This document shows positions 22,619 through 31,885 of a DNA stretch of 64,000 nt, piece after piece; positions within the stretch are counted from its first letter, which is position 1, and the number at the start of each line of letters is the position of its first letter. Source of the stretch: DASSNU01 sp035701265 (GTDB taxonomy: Bacteria > Gemmatimonadota > Gemmatimonadetes > Gemmatimonadales > Gemmatimonadaceae). The notes beneath the pieces were generated by a model. That model did no database searches, was not told the DNA's origin, and worked only from the letters and a program-made list of their open reading frames with translations. The DNA lies in assembly GCA_035701265.1 (NCBI GenBank), contig DASSNU010000021.1, forward strand, positions 248,001 through 312,000, written 5' to 3'. Made by a program: the position numbers and the translations under genes.

Positions 22619-25063
22619 ATGAACGCACACACGCTCGCTCTCCTGGAATTCGACCGCGTGCTCGACGCGGTAGCGGGGTATGCGGCCTCCGCCCCGGGCG
22701 CCGCGCACGTGCGCGCGCTGCGCCCGGCCACCGATCTGCAAGGTGTGCAGGCCGAGCACGAGAAGGTGAGCGCCATGCGTGCGCTCCGCGCGCGCCGCGA
22801 AGGGTGGAACCCACACCCGGTGCCGGAGCTGGACGTCCCCCTGCAGCGATTGCGCGCCGCCGGCGCGCGCTGGAGCGGCGCGGAGCTGCTGGACGGCGCA
22901 CGGCTGCTCGCCTCGTCGCGTCTCACCAGGAGCGACCTGGAGCAGGGCACGGCGGCAGATGAGCGCACGTGCGCCCTCGAGCCGTTCATCCACGAGCTGC
23001 TCGTCGCTCCCGGACCGGAAGCCGCCATTGCGCGCGCGGTGGACGCCGATGGCGCGCTGCGAGACGACGCCTCTCCTCTCCTGCGCCGCCTGCGCAGGGA
23101 GCTGCGCGGCGCCGAGGGGGAGCTGGTCCAGCTCCTCGAGCGCACCATGGCGCGCCTCGACGCACACCTGCGCGTTCCCGACATGTCCGTCACCGTCCGC
23201 AACGGACGGTACGTGATCCCCGTGCGCCGCGAAGGGCGCGCCGCCGTCGGCGGGATCGTGCACGACGCGTCCGCAACGGGCGGCACGCTGTTCGTGGAAC
23301 CACCCGCGGCCATCGAGATGGGGAATCGCATCCGCGAGATGGAGGCGGAGGAACAGGAGGAGGTCCAGCGCATTCTCGCGGAGCTCACCGACCGGCTGCG
23401 CCCCTATCGCGAGCCGATGGTGAGCGCGCTGCACGTACTGGTGGAGTTGGACTCGTTGTCCGCGCGCGCACGGTACGCCGATGCACTCGGCTGCGCGCCC
23501 CCCGCGCTCGTGCCACCGGGCGAGGGATTCGCGCTGCACGGCGCGCGGCACCCGCTGCTGATCGCCCAGGGACGCGCCGTCGTTCCGTTCGATCTCACCA
23601 TGGACCCGCGCGAGCGGACGCTCCTCGTCTCCGGGCCGAACACGGGGGGCAAGACGGTGCTCCTCAAGGCTGTGGGACTGCTCTCGGCGATGGTGCAGGC
23701 GGGGATCCCCGCGCCCGTTGCGGGCCGCAGTCGCATTCCGGTGTACGACGCGATCTACGCCGACATCGGTGACGAGCAATCCATCGAGGCCAGTCTCTCC
23801 ACGTTCAGCGCGCACGTGAAGAATCTCGGTGTGATTCTCGCCGAGGCCTCGCCACGTTCGCTCGTGCTGATCGACGAGCTAGGCTCCGGCACGGACCCCG
23901 CCGAGGGAGCCGCACTGGGAAGCGCCATCCTCGATGAGCTCACCAGTCGAGGAACGCTTACCGTCGCCACCACGCATCTCGGCGCGCTCAAGCTGTTGGC
24001 CACGGAGACGCCGTTCATCGTGAACGCGTCGCTCCAATTCGACGAGGCGGTGCTCGCGCCGACCTATCGGCTGGTGAAGGGTGTGCCGGGGCGCTCGTAC
24101 GGTCTCTCGATCGCGCGGCGTCTCGCATTGCCTGCACCGGTGCTCGACCGCGCCGAGGCGCGACTCCCGCGCGGGGAGCGCGATCTGGGCGAGCTGGTGG
24201 CGGACGTGGAGCGGCGGAGCGCCGAGCTGGCCGATCGCGAACGCGATGCGTCCACTCGTCTCGCGCGCGCGGAAGCACGCGCGGCCGATCTGGCGGCGCG
24301 GGAAGAGCGGCTGCGCGAGCGCGAGCGCGCCGTGGAGCGCGAGGCACGGCGCGACGCGCGCACGTACCTGTTGCAGGCGCGGTCCGACGTCGAGCGCGTG
24401 ATCGTCGAGCTGCGCGAGTCCGTCGCCGCGGCAGACACAAGCGAGGTCGATGCGGCGCTGCGCGAGGCGCGGCGTGCGGTGGAGTCCCTCGCCGCCGGGC
24501 AGGCGGAGGCGCTGGCGCGCATGGAGTCCGATCACGAGCAGGCGAGCGAGCGCGCCGCCGCGGCTGCGCATGGAGCGCAGTCGGGGGCACAGGCCCGCCA
24601 CCGCGGGGAGGCGGCCGAGCTCGAGGTGGGCGACGCCGTGACCGTCGCCACGCTCGGCGGCCGGGAAGGGCGCATCGTCGAGATCCGCGATGGCGGCGCC
24701 GTGGTGGCCGTGGGCGCCATGAAGGTGACCGTCCCACTGGGTTCGGTGCAGCGCACGCACGCAGCCGCGCATCCCGTGGAGGAAGCGCGCACGCTGGTGG
24801 GGGACTTGCCGGAGGTGGACGCACCCACAGAGATCGACCTGCGCGGTCTGCGTGCGGACGACGCCGAGCACACCGTGTTGCAGGCCATCGACGCGGCGGT
24901 GCGTGCCGACCTGCACACGCTGCGCATCATCCACGGCAAAGGCACCGGCGCGCTGCGCGATGTGGTGAGCGAGCTGCTCCGCGCTGACCCGCGTGTGCGT
25001 ACCTTCCGTCTGGGCGCATGGAACGAGGGTGGGAGCGGTGTGACCGTGGCGGAGCTGGCGTGA
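22619..25063 (+). CDS. mutS2: Endonuclease MutS2
   Basis: About 814 aa. It lacks the mismatch-recognition domain of MutS and starts with the core/lever helices (MNAHTLALLEFDRVLDAV). The ATPase has Walker A SGPNTGGKTVLLKAVG, Walker B LVLIDELGSGTDP and ATTHLGALK; a long coiled coil (~residues 510-660) follows, and the C-terminal Smr nuclease domain has IDLRGLRADDAEHTV and IIHGKGTGALRDVV. MutS2 suppresses homologous recombination and can act on collided ribosomes. ATG 22619 is used; an upstream open frame from 22499 adds no conserved residues. dnaG starts 4 nt after its stop. Confidence 0.95.
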   Translation: MNAHTLALLEFDRVLDAVAGYAASAPGAAHVRALRPATDLQGVQAEHEKVSAMRALRARREGWNPHPVPELDVPLQRLRAAGARWSGAELLDGARLLASSRLTRSDLEQGTAADERTCALEPFIHELLVAPGPEAAIARAVDADGALRDDASPLLRRLRRELRGAEGELVQLLERTMARLDAHLRVPDMSVTVRNGRYVIPVRREGRAAVGGIVHDASATGGTLFVEPPAAIEMGNRIREMEAEEQEEVQRILAELTDRLRPYREPMVSALHVLVELDSLSARARYADALGCAPPALVPPGEGFALHGARHPLLIAQGRAVVPFDLTMDPRERTLLVSGPNTGGKTVLLKAVGLLSAMVQAGIPAPVAGRSRIPVYDAIYADIGDEQSIEASLSTFSAHVKNLGVILAEASPRSLVLIDELGSGTDPAEGAALGSAILDELTSRGTLTVATTHLGALKLLATETPFIVNASLQFDEAVLAPTYRLVKGVPGRSYGLSIARRLALPAPVLDRAEARLPRGERDLGELVADVERRSAELADRERDASTRLARAEARAADLAAREERLRERERAVEREARRDARTYLLQARSDVERVIVELRESVAAADTSEVDAALREARRAVESLAAGQAEALARMESDHEQASERAAAAAHGAQSGAQARHRGEAAELEVGDAVTVATLGGREGRIVEIRDGGAVVAVGAMKVTVPLGSVQRTHAAAHPVEEARTLVGDLPEVDAPTEIDLRGLRADDAEHTVLQAIDAAVRADLHTLRIIHGKGTGALRDVVSELLRADPRVRTFRLGAWNEGGSGVTVAELA

Positions 25064-25067
25064 GCAG

Positions 25068-26927
25068 ATGATCCCCGACGACGTGATCCAGCAGATTCGC
25101 GATGCGGCGGACATCGTGCAGGTCGTGGGCGAGCACGTGAATCTCAAGCGCACGGGCGCCGACTATCGCGGTCCCTGTCCCTTCCACCAGGGAACGCACC
25201 GCAACTTCTCGGTCTCCCCCAAGAAGGCGATGTACTACTGCTTCGTCTGCCACGAGGGGGGCGACGTCTTCGACTTCGTGCGCAAGCATCTCGGACTCGA
25301 CTGGCCGTCGGCCGTGCGCTACGTGGCTGCGCGCGCGGGCGTGGAGGTGCGCGAGGTGGAGTCGCGGCGCAACGAGCCCGACCCGCGCGAACCGCTGTGG
25401 GAGGCGGTCGCCGCGGCCGCAGCGTACTTCCGCGACATGCTGTCGGACGACCAGGTGGGGCGCGCCGCGCGCGACTACCTGGCGCTGCGGCAGATCCCGC
25501 GCGAGATGAGCGACCGCTTCCAGCTCGGCTTCGCCCCGCGCGATGGCGATCTGCTCCGCGCGCATCTCGGCGCGCTCGGCTTCGATGACGAGCGGCTTCT
25601 CGCCGCGGGCCTTTTGCACCGCCGCGATGATGGCACGCTCCGCGCGCGCTTCCGGAATCGCCTCATCTTCCCGATACTCGATGCCGCCGGCCACACGGTG
25701 GGACTCGGCGGGCGACTGCTCGGCCCGGGGGAGCCCAAGTACCTCAACTCGCCCGATTCCGAGATCTTTTCCAAGACGCATCTGCTCTACGGGCTGCATC
25801 TCGCGCGCACCGCCATCCGGCGCGAAGAGCGCGTGATGATCGTGGAGGGATATTTCGACGTGCTGCGCCTGGTGGCGGCCGGGTTCGACTGGGCGGTGGC
25901 ACCCCTGGGCACCGCGCTCACGAGCGAGCAGGCGCGGCTCCTGCGGCGCTACACGGAGCACGCGCTCCTGCTGTACGACAGCGACGCGGCCGGGCTCAAA
26001 GCCACCTTCCGCTCCGGCGACGAGTTGCTGCGGCACGGCTTCGCGGTGCAGGTGGTCTCGCTTCCAGAGGGCGAGGATCCGGACAGCTTCGTCGCGGCGC
26101 GCGGCGCGGAAGGGCTGCGCGAGCCGCTGCACGCCGCCATCGACATCGTGGAGCGCAAGATCCTGGAGCTGCAGCGGAAGGGATACTTCGCCGATCTGCA
26201 ACGCAAGCGGCGCGCGCTGGACAAGCTCGTGCCGACGCTGCGTGCGGCGTCCGATCCGCTCACGCGCGAGATCTACCTCACGCGCGTCGCCGAGGTGGCC
26301 GGCGTGCGCCGTGAATTGTTGGAACGGGAGGTGGACGGGAGCGCTCCATCGGTACGCGACGGCTCCTCGCGCGACGAGGTGCCTCGGGCGCGCGCGGCGA
26401 CACCACGGCCGGAGCGGGACGTGTCGGCGTCGTCCCCGGGTGGGGGCCGGAAGGAAGGGGCGGTGGGGGGGAGCGCGCCGCGGCGCCGGGTTCCGGGCGC
26501 GTCGGCGGAGCGCGATCTCCTGCGCGTGATGCTCCATCATCGGGCGGAAATCGAGCCGATCGCTGAGCGTGTGGGGCCGGAGGAGTTTCGCGATCCCGTC
26601 TATCGCGCCATCTTCGCCGGCGTGCTCCGCTTGGGCGGGGAGTTCACCATCCCGGCGCTCGCCGCCGAGCTGGACGCCGACGGCGTCGCCACGGTGGAGA
26701 CACTCTCGGCGGAGCGCGACGCGATCGTGGACGTGCGTCGCACGATCGATGATGCCGCCTCGCGCATCCGCCGCCGGCGTGTGGAAGCGCGTTCGCGCGA
26801 GCTCAAGCGACTGCTCGAGCTGGCGGAGGAAGGGGAAAAGGACACGCTGCTGCGGGAGCTGGAAGCGTGCGCGCGGGAACGGCGCGCGCTGGATGGTACG
26901 GATGATCGTGCAGGTCGAGCTGGCTGA
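25068..26927 (+). CDS. dnaG: DNA primase DnaG
   Basis: About 619 aa primase that lays RNA primers at the replication fork. The CHC2 zinc finger is CPFHQG...YYCFVCHEGG (~residues 38-65), the catalytic core ends in the Toprim domain with MIVEGYFDVLRL and LLYDSDAAGLKA, and a Gly/Pro/Arg-rich linker (~420-480) leads to the C-terminal DnaB-interacting domain. The linker is longer and more repetitive than in E. coli. ATG 25068 lies 4 nt after mutS2, so the two are almost surely cotranscribed. rpoD does not follow as it does in many genomes. Confidence 0.95.
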   Translation: MIPDDVIQQIRDAADIVQVVGEHVNLKRTGADYRGPCPFHQGTHRNFSVSPKKAMYYCFVCHEGGDVFDFVRKHLGLDWPSAVRYVAARAGVEVREVESRRNEPDPREPLWEAVAAAAAYFRDMLSDDQVGRAARDYLALRQIPREMSDRFQLGFAPRDGDLLRAHLGALGFDDERLLAAGLLHRRDDGTLRARFRNRLIFPILDAAGHTVGLGGRLLGPGEPKYLNSPDSEIFSKTHLLYGLHLARTAIRREERVMIVEGYFDVLRLVAAGFDWAVAPLGTALTSEQARLLRRYTEHALLLYDSDAAGLKATFRSGDELLRHGFAVQVVSLPEGEDPDSFVAARGAEGLREPLHAAIDIVERKILELQRKGYFADLQRKRRALDKLVPTLRAASDPLTREIYLTRVAEVAGVRRELLEREVDGSAPSVRDGSSRDEVPRARAATPRPERDVSASSPGGGRKEGAVGGSAPRRRVPGASAERDLLRVMLHHRAEIEPIAERVGPEEFRDPVYRAIFAGVLRLGGEFTIPALAAELDADGVATVETLSAERDAIVDVRRTIDDAASRIRRRRVEARSRELKRLLELAEEGEKDTLLRELEACARERRALDGTDDRAGRAG

Positions 26928-26935
26928 TTACCACG

Positions 26936-26945
26936 AAGGAGGAGG
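26936..26945 (+). promoter_or_regulatory. Strong Shine-Dalgarno fixing the zinc-ribbon gene start
   Basis: AAGGAGGAGG lies directly upstream of GTG 26947. It is the strongest ribosome-binding site in this part of the window and settles the start of the following gene against longer in-frame alternatives. Confidence 0.8.
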
Positions 26946-26946
26946 C

Positions 26947-27651
26947 GTGAACGCGGATCTCGAAGCATTGCTGGCGTTGCAGAAGGAAGACGTGGCGATC
27001 GTCGCGCTGGAGGAGCGCGCGGAGGCGCTGGCGAACCGGGAGCGTGCGCTGGATCAGGAGCGCGCCGCGCTCGTGGACGCGATCGCGCGCGCGCGCGAGG
27101 CGATCGCTGCCGAGCGGGAACGACATACGCAGTTGGACGGCAAGGTCCAGCAGCATCGTGCGCTGCAGCAGCGCAACCTGGCCGCCCTTGAGTCCGTCTG
27201 GAAGGCCAAGGAGGCCACGGCGGCCATGGTGCAGGTGGAGATGGCGCGCAAGGTGCTCCTCCAGGAAGAGAGCGATCTGCAGGCCATGACGGCGCAGATC
27301 CAACGGTTGGAGCAGGCGGCTACACTGCACGAGGCGGAGTTGGCCGAGGCAGAGGAGCGCCAGCGTGGCGCGCGCGAGCAGATCGCCGCGGAGCGGAGTC
27401 AACTCGACGCCGAGCTGGCCGCCGTGCAGGAGACACGAAGCGAGCGGGCGGCGCGCGTTTCCCGTCCCATTCTCTCCAAATACGAGCGCATCCGCCGGCG
27501 CGATCGCACCGGCGCGCTGTATGCGCTGCGTGGTGCCGCATGCGGACGCTGCAACACCGCCATCCCGCTCCAACGGCGCAACCTGATCGCCGCCGGGCGA
27601 TCCATCGAGGTGTGCGAGGCGTGCGGCGTGCTCCTGTACGCAACGGAATGA
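26947..27651 (+). CDS. Coiled-coil protein with C4 zinc ribbon (CT398-like)
   Basis: About 234 aa. Residues ~5-185 are an almost continuous coiled coil rich in Glu, Gln, Arg and Ala; the C-terminus carries a C4 zinc ribbon (CGRCNTAIP ... CEACGVLLY). This layout matches the CT398/DUF164 family, whose Chlamydia member binds sigma54 and secretion components; related proteins occur beside dnaG or RNase HI genes in many bacteria. No function can be assigned from sequence. It starts 19 nt after dnaG and is likely cotranscribed. Confidence 0.85.
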   Translation: MNADLEALLALQKEDVAIVALEERAEALANRERALDQERAALVDAIARAREAIAAERERHTQLDGKVQQHRALQQRNLAALESVWKAKEATAAMVQVEMARKVLLQEESDLQAMTAQIQRLEQAATLHEAELAEAEERQRGAREQIAAERSQLDAELAAVQETRSERAARVSRPILSKYERIRRRDRTGALYALRGAACGRCNTAIPLQRRNLIAAGRSIEVCEACGVLLYATE

Positions 27652-27654
27652 TGC

Positions 27655-27683
27655 TTGTCGCTCTCCGCGACGCGCCATAACTT
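27655..27683 (+). promoter_or_regulatory. Promoter of recJ, predicted leaderless
   Basis: TTGTCG (27655-27660), a 17-nt spacer and TAACTT (27678-27683). The -10 ends 5 nt before the recJ GTG at 27689, so the mRNA should begin at or next to the start codon. No Shine-Dalgarno fits in that gap. Confidence 0.65.
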
Positions 27684-27688
27684 CCGGC

Positions 27689-29416
27689 GTGGCTCTTACC
27701 GTCTCCCGCGTCCGCGTCGCTCCCTCTCCCCGTTGGGTTGCCCCTCCGCCGCTGGAAGCGGGCGCCGCTGAGGCGTTGGAGCGCGAGCTGCATCTTCCAG
27801 CGGCCATCTGCCAACTGCTGTGGCAGCGTGGATACGTGCGTGCGGACGATGCCAAGCGCTATCTGCGCCCCGCGCTCGATCAATTGCACGACCCGCGGCT
27901 GTTGCGCGGGATGGACGAGGCGGTTGGCCGCATTGCCCGCGCCATCGCGCAGCGTGAAACGATCCTCGTGCACGGCGATTACGACGTGGACGGCATCTGC
28001 TCCACGGCGCTCATGCTGCGCGTGCTCGGCGCGTTGGGCGCGCACGCCGTGCCCTTCATTCCGCGCCGACTGGAAGACGGGTACGACCTGAGCGCGGCGG
28101 GCGTGCGCGCCGCGCGCGAGGCCGGGGCGCGCGTGGTGCTGGCTTGCGATTGCGGCACCAACGCGTGCGTGCCCGTGGCCGACGCGTGCGCGGCCGGCAT
28201 CGACGTCATCATCGCCGATCACCATCTCCCAGACGGCGCACTTCCGGCGTGCGTGGCGGTACTCAACCCGCGACTTCCCGACTCCGGATATCCCGATCCC
28301 GATCTGGCGGCGGTGGGCGTGGCGTTCAAGCTCGCGCTCGCGCTCGTGCGACACCTTGGCGCGGACGAGTCGCTCGTCACACGGCATCTCGATCTCGTGG
28401 CGCTCGCGACGGTGGCCGACGTCGCGCCCCTGCGCGGAGAGAACCGCGTGCTCGTTCGCCACGGGCTGCGCGCACTGGAGCGCACGGAAAATCCCGGGCT
28501 GCGCGCGCTCATCCGTGCCGCGCGGCTGGATGGTCGGCCGCTCACCGCGGGACGCGTGGGGTTCATCCTGGCACCGCGGCTCAACGCAGCCGGCCGGCTC
28601 GGAAGCGCGTTGCGCGGCGTCGAGCTGCTCCTCACCGACGATCAACACCAGGCCAACCTCCTCGCGCGCGAGCTGGAGGAGTTGAACCGGCGCCGGCAGG
28701 AGGTGGACCGGCGTACGTACGACGAGGCGTGGCGTCGCATCGAGCGCATGGATCTCGATGAAGTGGTGGGCGTCGTACTGGCCGATCGCGGCTGGCACGC
28801 GGGAGTGATCGGGATCGTGGCGTCCAGGCTCGTCGAACGGCTGCATCGCCCCGTGGTGCTGGTGGCGCTCGACGGCGCCGAGGGAAAGGGATCCGGCCGG
28901 TCGATCGCACGCTTCGATCTGCACGCGGGGTTGAGCGAGTGTCGCGACCTGCTGGTGCGCTTCGGCGGGCACCGCGCGGCCGCGGGCGTGACGGTGGCCG
29001 CATCGCGCGTGGATGCGTTCGCCGAGCGCTTCAACGCGGTGGCGCGTGCGCGGCTCACGGACGACGACCTCACGCCCGAGTTGCGCACCGATCTGGAAAT
29101 TCCGCTCCCGCTCGCCAACGAAGAGCTGGAGCGCTTCCTTCGGCACTTCGAGCCCTTCGGTATGGGGAACCCCGCGCCGGTGATCGTCGCGCGTGGGGTG
29201 GCGCTCGCGGTGCCACCGCGCGTGGTGGGGGAGGGACATCTCAAGCTCCGCCTCGCTGCGGAAGGCGCGGAGCTGGACGCGATCGGGTGGGGGATGGGCG
29301 ACCTGGCGGCGGAGCTCGACACGGCTCGCCCCGTGGACGTCGCCTTCCGCCTCGAGATGGACGAGTGGAACGGCGAGCGCCGGCTGCAGGCACGGCTGGC
29401 GGCGCTGCGGGCGTGA
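27689..29416 (+). CDS. recJ: Single-stranded-DNA-specific exonuclease RecJ
   Basis: About 575 aa 5'-3' exonuclease for recombination and mismatch repair. DHH-family motifs are intact: HGDYDVDGICST, ACDCGTNA, IIADHHLPD, and DLVALATVADVAPL; DHHA1 has FGGHRAAAGVT, and the C-terminal OB fold follows (~470-570). Note CDCGT where many RecJ have VDCGT, a mild change. GTG 27689 is used because the promoter ends just before it and the N-terminal PPRW-like segment follows. Confidence 0.95.
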   Translation: MALTVSRVRVAPSPRWVAPPPLEAGAAEALERELHLPAAICQLLWQRGYVRADDAKRYLRPALDQLHDPRLLRGMDEAVGRIARAIAQRETILVHGDYDVDGICSTALMLRVLGALGAHAVPFIPRRLEDGYDLSAAGVRAAREAGARVVLACDCGTNACVPVADACAAGIDVIIADHHLPDGALPACVAVLNPRLPDSGYPDPDLAAVGVAFKLALALVRHLGADESLVTRHLDLVALATVADVAPLRGENRVLVRHGLRALERTENPGLRALIRAARLDGRPLTAGRVGFILAPRLNAAGRLGSALRGVELLLTDDQHQANLLARELEELNRRRQEVDRRTYDEAWRRIERMDLDEVVGVVLADRGWHAGVIGIVASRLVERLHRPVVLVALDGAEGKGSGRSIARFDLHAGLSECRDLLVRFGGHRAAAGVTVAASRVDAFAERFNAVARARLTDDDLTPELRTDLEIPLPLANEELERFLRHFEPFGMGNPAPVIVARGVALAVPPRVVGEGHLKLRLAAEGAELDAIGWGMGDLAAELDTARPVDVAFRLEMDEWNGERRLQARLAALRA

Positions 29417-29422
29417 GCGCGC

Positions 29423-29938
29423 GTGCGCATCGTGGCCGGCCGGTGGCGGGGGCGGGTCATTCGCGCACCCGCTGATGCGCGCGTGCGTCCGACCGCCGAT
29501 CGCGTGCGCGAGGCGTGGATGAGCATCGTGCAGCCCGAGCTGGTGGGCGCGCGCGTGATCGATCTCTTTGCCGGCTCCGGCGCGCTGGGGCTCGAGGCGC
29601 TCTCGCGCGGCGCCGCCTTCGCGGAGTTCGTCGAGATCGCGCCCCGGAGCCTTCACGCCCTCCGGGAGAACATCCGGGCGCTGGGCGCGGACGCCCAGAG
29701 TCGCGTGCGCCGTGCCGATGCACTGCGCGAAGTTGAAGCGATGCCGCCCATGTCGTACGATGTGGCGTTCGCCGACCCGCCCTACGGCGGCGACGCGGCG
29801 GCGCGCATCGCCAAGCGCTGGATCGCCTCGCCCTTCGCGCGCGTCCTCGGCGTGGAGCATGCCGCGCGCGACACGGTTCCCGCAGGGGGAGACACCAGAC
29901 GATACGGAGACACGGCCATCACGTTCTATCGCGCGTAG
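29423..29938 (+). CDS. rsmD: 16S rRNA m2G966 methyltransferase RsmD
   Basis: About 171 aa. MRIVAGRWRGRVI and the RPTADRVREAWMSI motif open the protein; VIDLFAGSGALGLEALSRGA is the SAM-binding loop (split: VIDLFAGSGALG); catalytic ADPPYGG (the N/D-PPY motif) is present. It methylates G966 of 16S rRNA at N2. GTG 29423 lies 6 nt after recJ. The rsmD-coaD pair is conserved across bacteria. Confidence 0.93.
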   Translation: MRIVAGRWRGRVIRAPADARVRPTADRVREAWMSIVQPELVGARVIDLFAGSGALGLEALSRGAAFAEFVEIAPRSLHALRENIRALGADAQSRVRRADALREVEAMPPMSYDVAFADPPYGGDAAARIAKRWIASPFARVLGVEHAARDTVPAGGDTRRYGDTAITFYRA

Positions 29939-29970
29939 CGCCGCGCGTCCCACTCTCCACTCACCTCGCC

Positions 29971-30453
29971 ATGTCCCGCATTGCCATCTACGCCGGCAGC
30001 TTCGATCCGATCACGCGCGGCCACGAGGACCTCATCCGCCGCTCCCTGTCGTTCGTGGACCGGCTCGTGGTGGCGGTCGCCACCAACGTCACCAAGCAGC
30101 CGCTGTTCACGGTGGAGGAGCGCATGGCATTCATCCGCGCCGCCGTGGGAGACGACGACCGCGTGGAGGTGCGCGCCTTCGACGGACTGCTGGTGGATTT
30201 CGCGCGCGATGTGGGCGCCACGCTCTCCATCCGCGGTTTGCGTGCGGTGAGCGACTTCGAGTACGAATACCAGATGGCACTGATGAACCGCCACCTCTAC
30301 CCGAAGCTGGAGACGCTGTTCATGGTGCCCAGTCTGGATCTCACGTATCTCAGCTCCAGCCTGGTACGCGAGGTCGCGCGCTTCGGCGGGGCGACGGCCG
30401 ATCTGGTGCACCCCGAAGTGGAGCGCGGGCTCCGCTCGCGCTTCGCGCGGTGA
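29971..30453 (+). CDS. coaD: Phosphopantetheine adenylyltransferase
   Basis: About 160 aa nucleotidyltransferase making dephospho-CoA from ATP and 4'-phosphopantetheine, the penultimate step of CoA synthesis. YAGSFDPITRGHEDLI holds the T/HxGH motif (TRGH), RGLRAVSDFEYEYQMALMN follows, and the KMSKS-like SSSLVREVAR segment is near the C-terminus. It precedes pta, whose product makes acetyl-CoA, with a 4-nt stop/start overlap. Confidence 0.95.
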   Translation: MSRIAIYAGSFDPITRGHEDLIRRSLSFVDRLVVAVATNVTKQPLFTVEERMAFIRAAVGDDDRVEVRAFDGLLVDFARDVGATLSIRGLRAVSDFEYEYQMALMNRHLYPKLETLFMVPSLDLTYLSSSLVREVARFGGATADLVHPEVERGLRSRFAR

Positions 30454-31463
30454 GCTTCGTCGCGGACATCCGCCGGCGTGCCGCCGAGCGCGGCCGCCGC
30501 ATCGTCTTTCCCGAATCCGGTGACGCACGCACGCTCGCCGCCGTGCGCGTGCTCGCCGAGGAGCGTATCGTCCAGCCGGTGCTCGTGGTCGACGACGCGA
30601 TCGCCACGACGCCCGAACGACGCGCGCTGGATGCGCTGCGCGAGCTGGGCGCGACGGAGGTGCACCCGCGTAGCGATGCGCGCCTTCCGCTGGTGGTGGA
30701 GCGCTTGCTCCGGCGCCGCGCGGCGAAGGGATTGGCGCGCGAGGAGGCGGAGCGTCTGGCCGCGACGCCGCTCTTCTTCGCCGACGGCCTGGTCGCCCTG
30801 GGAGAGGTGGACGGCTGCGTGGCGGGCGCCGCCACCACCACGGCGGACGTGCTGCGCGCCGCCCTCTGGCTGGTGGGCGCGGCCCCAGGGGTGGCCACGG
30901 TCTCGAGCGCGTTCTACCTGGTGGTGCCTCCCTTCCGGGGCGAGGAGCCGGAGGTCCTCACCTTCGCCGACTGCGCGGTGATCCGGACCCCGAACGCGAG
31001 CCAGCTCGCCGACATCGCCCTCGCGGCAGCCGCCGACCGGCGCCGTGTGGTGGGGGATGAGCCGCGCGTCGCACTCCTCTCCTACAGCACGCGCGGCAGC
31101 GGAGACGGCGCCTCGGTGGCGCTCGTGCGCGAGGCCGCCGCGCTGGTCGCGGCGCGCGCACCCGGGTTGGCGGTGGACGGAGAATTGCAGGGTGATGCAG
31201 CGCTGATCGCGGCGGTCGCGGAACGCAAGGCGCCGGACAGCGCGGTGGCGGGACACGCGAACGTGCTCATCTTCCCCTCGCTCGACGCGGGCAACATCGC
31301 GTACAAGCTGGTGGAGCGGATCGCGCGTGCCCCCGCCATCGGGCCGATCGTGCAAGGATTGGCCCGACCGTGCAGTGATCTCTCGCGCGGCGCCGGAATG
31401 GATGACATAATCAACGTCGCGGCGATCACTGCGCTCCAGAGCGGGGACGGTGGTGCGGCATGA
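30450..31463 (+). CDS. pta: Phosphate acetyltransferase
   Basis: About 337 aa PTA_PTB-family enzyme interconverting acetyl-CoA and acetyl phosphate. Family features include RRIVFPESGDARTLAAV, CVAGAATTTADVLRAAL, VALLSYSTRGSG, VDGELQGDAALI and ANVLIFPSLDAGNIAYKL; the end, GLARPCSDLSRGA, is typical of Pta rather than phosphate butyryltransferase. GTG 30450 overlaps the coaD stop. No ackA is adjacent. Its stop overlaps ATG 31460 of a possible early start of the STAS gene, tying acetyl-phosphate metabolism to the partner-switch set. Confidence 0.88.
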   Translation: MSFVADIRRRAAERGRRIVFPESGDARTLAAVRVLAEERIVQPVLVVDDAIATTPERRALDALRELGATEVHPRSDARLPLVVERLLRRRAAKGLAREEAERLAATPLFFADGLVALGEVDGCVAGAATTTADVLRAALWLVGAAPGVATVSSAFYLVVPPFRGEEPEVLTFADCAVIRTPNASQLADIALAAAADRRRVVGDEPRVALLSYSTRGSGDGASVALVREAAALVAARAPGLAVDGELQGDAALIAAVAERKAPDSAVAGHANVLIFPSLDAGNIAYKLVERIARAPAIGPIVQGLARPCSDLSRGAGMDDIINVAAITALQSGDGGAA

Positions 31464-31492
31464 ATGATCTCGCACAGGACGGGAGAACGGTC

Positions 31493-31825
31493 ATGAGCTT
31501 CTCGATCAAGAAGCAGGGAGATGTCGTCGTGGTGGATGTGGAAGGACAGTTGATCGTCGGTAATCGCCAGGAGCTCAAGCAGAAGGTGCTGGATGAGCTG
31601 GAGCGCGGTGAGCGGAAGTTCCTGATCGATTTTTCCCAGACCGGCTACATCGACAGCTCGGGGCTGGGCGTGCTCGTCTCGCTCTCCAAGAAGATCCGCG
31701 AGCAGGGCGGGGAACTCCGCCTGGCGAGCCTGAACGATGACCTCAAGACGCTCTTCGAGCTCACCAAGCTGGACACGCTCTTCCAGATCGCCGACAGTCG
31801 CGAGCGCGGACTGGCAAGCTTCTGA
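31493..31825 (+). CDS. STAS-domain anti-anti-sigma factor (RsbV/SpoIIAA type)
   Basis: About 110 aa single STAS domain: MSFSIKKQGDVVVVDVEGQL at the start, and IDSSGLGVLVSLSKKI containing the phosphorylatable serine of the conserved D-S-S-G-L-G loop. Unphosphorylated, such proteins bind and sequester a HATPase kinase, freeing its target. ATG 31493 follows GGGAGA; ATG 31460, overlapping the pta stop, is an alternative adding 11 residues. The next two genes encode the matching kinase and phosphatase. Confidence 0.9.
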   Translation: MSFSIKKQGDVVVVDVEGQLIVGNRQELKQKVLDELERGERKFLIDFSQTGYIDSSGLGVLVSLSKKIREQGGELRLASLNDDLKTLFELTKLDTLFQIADSRERGLASF

Positions 31826-31885
31826 CCGCGGCGGCGCGCGCGCCGCTTGCGCGCGCCGCCGTCCTGGCGCGAAGTTGCGGCAGTG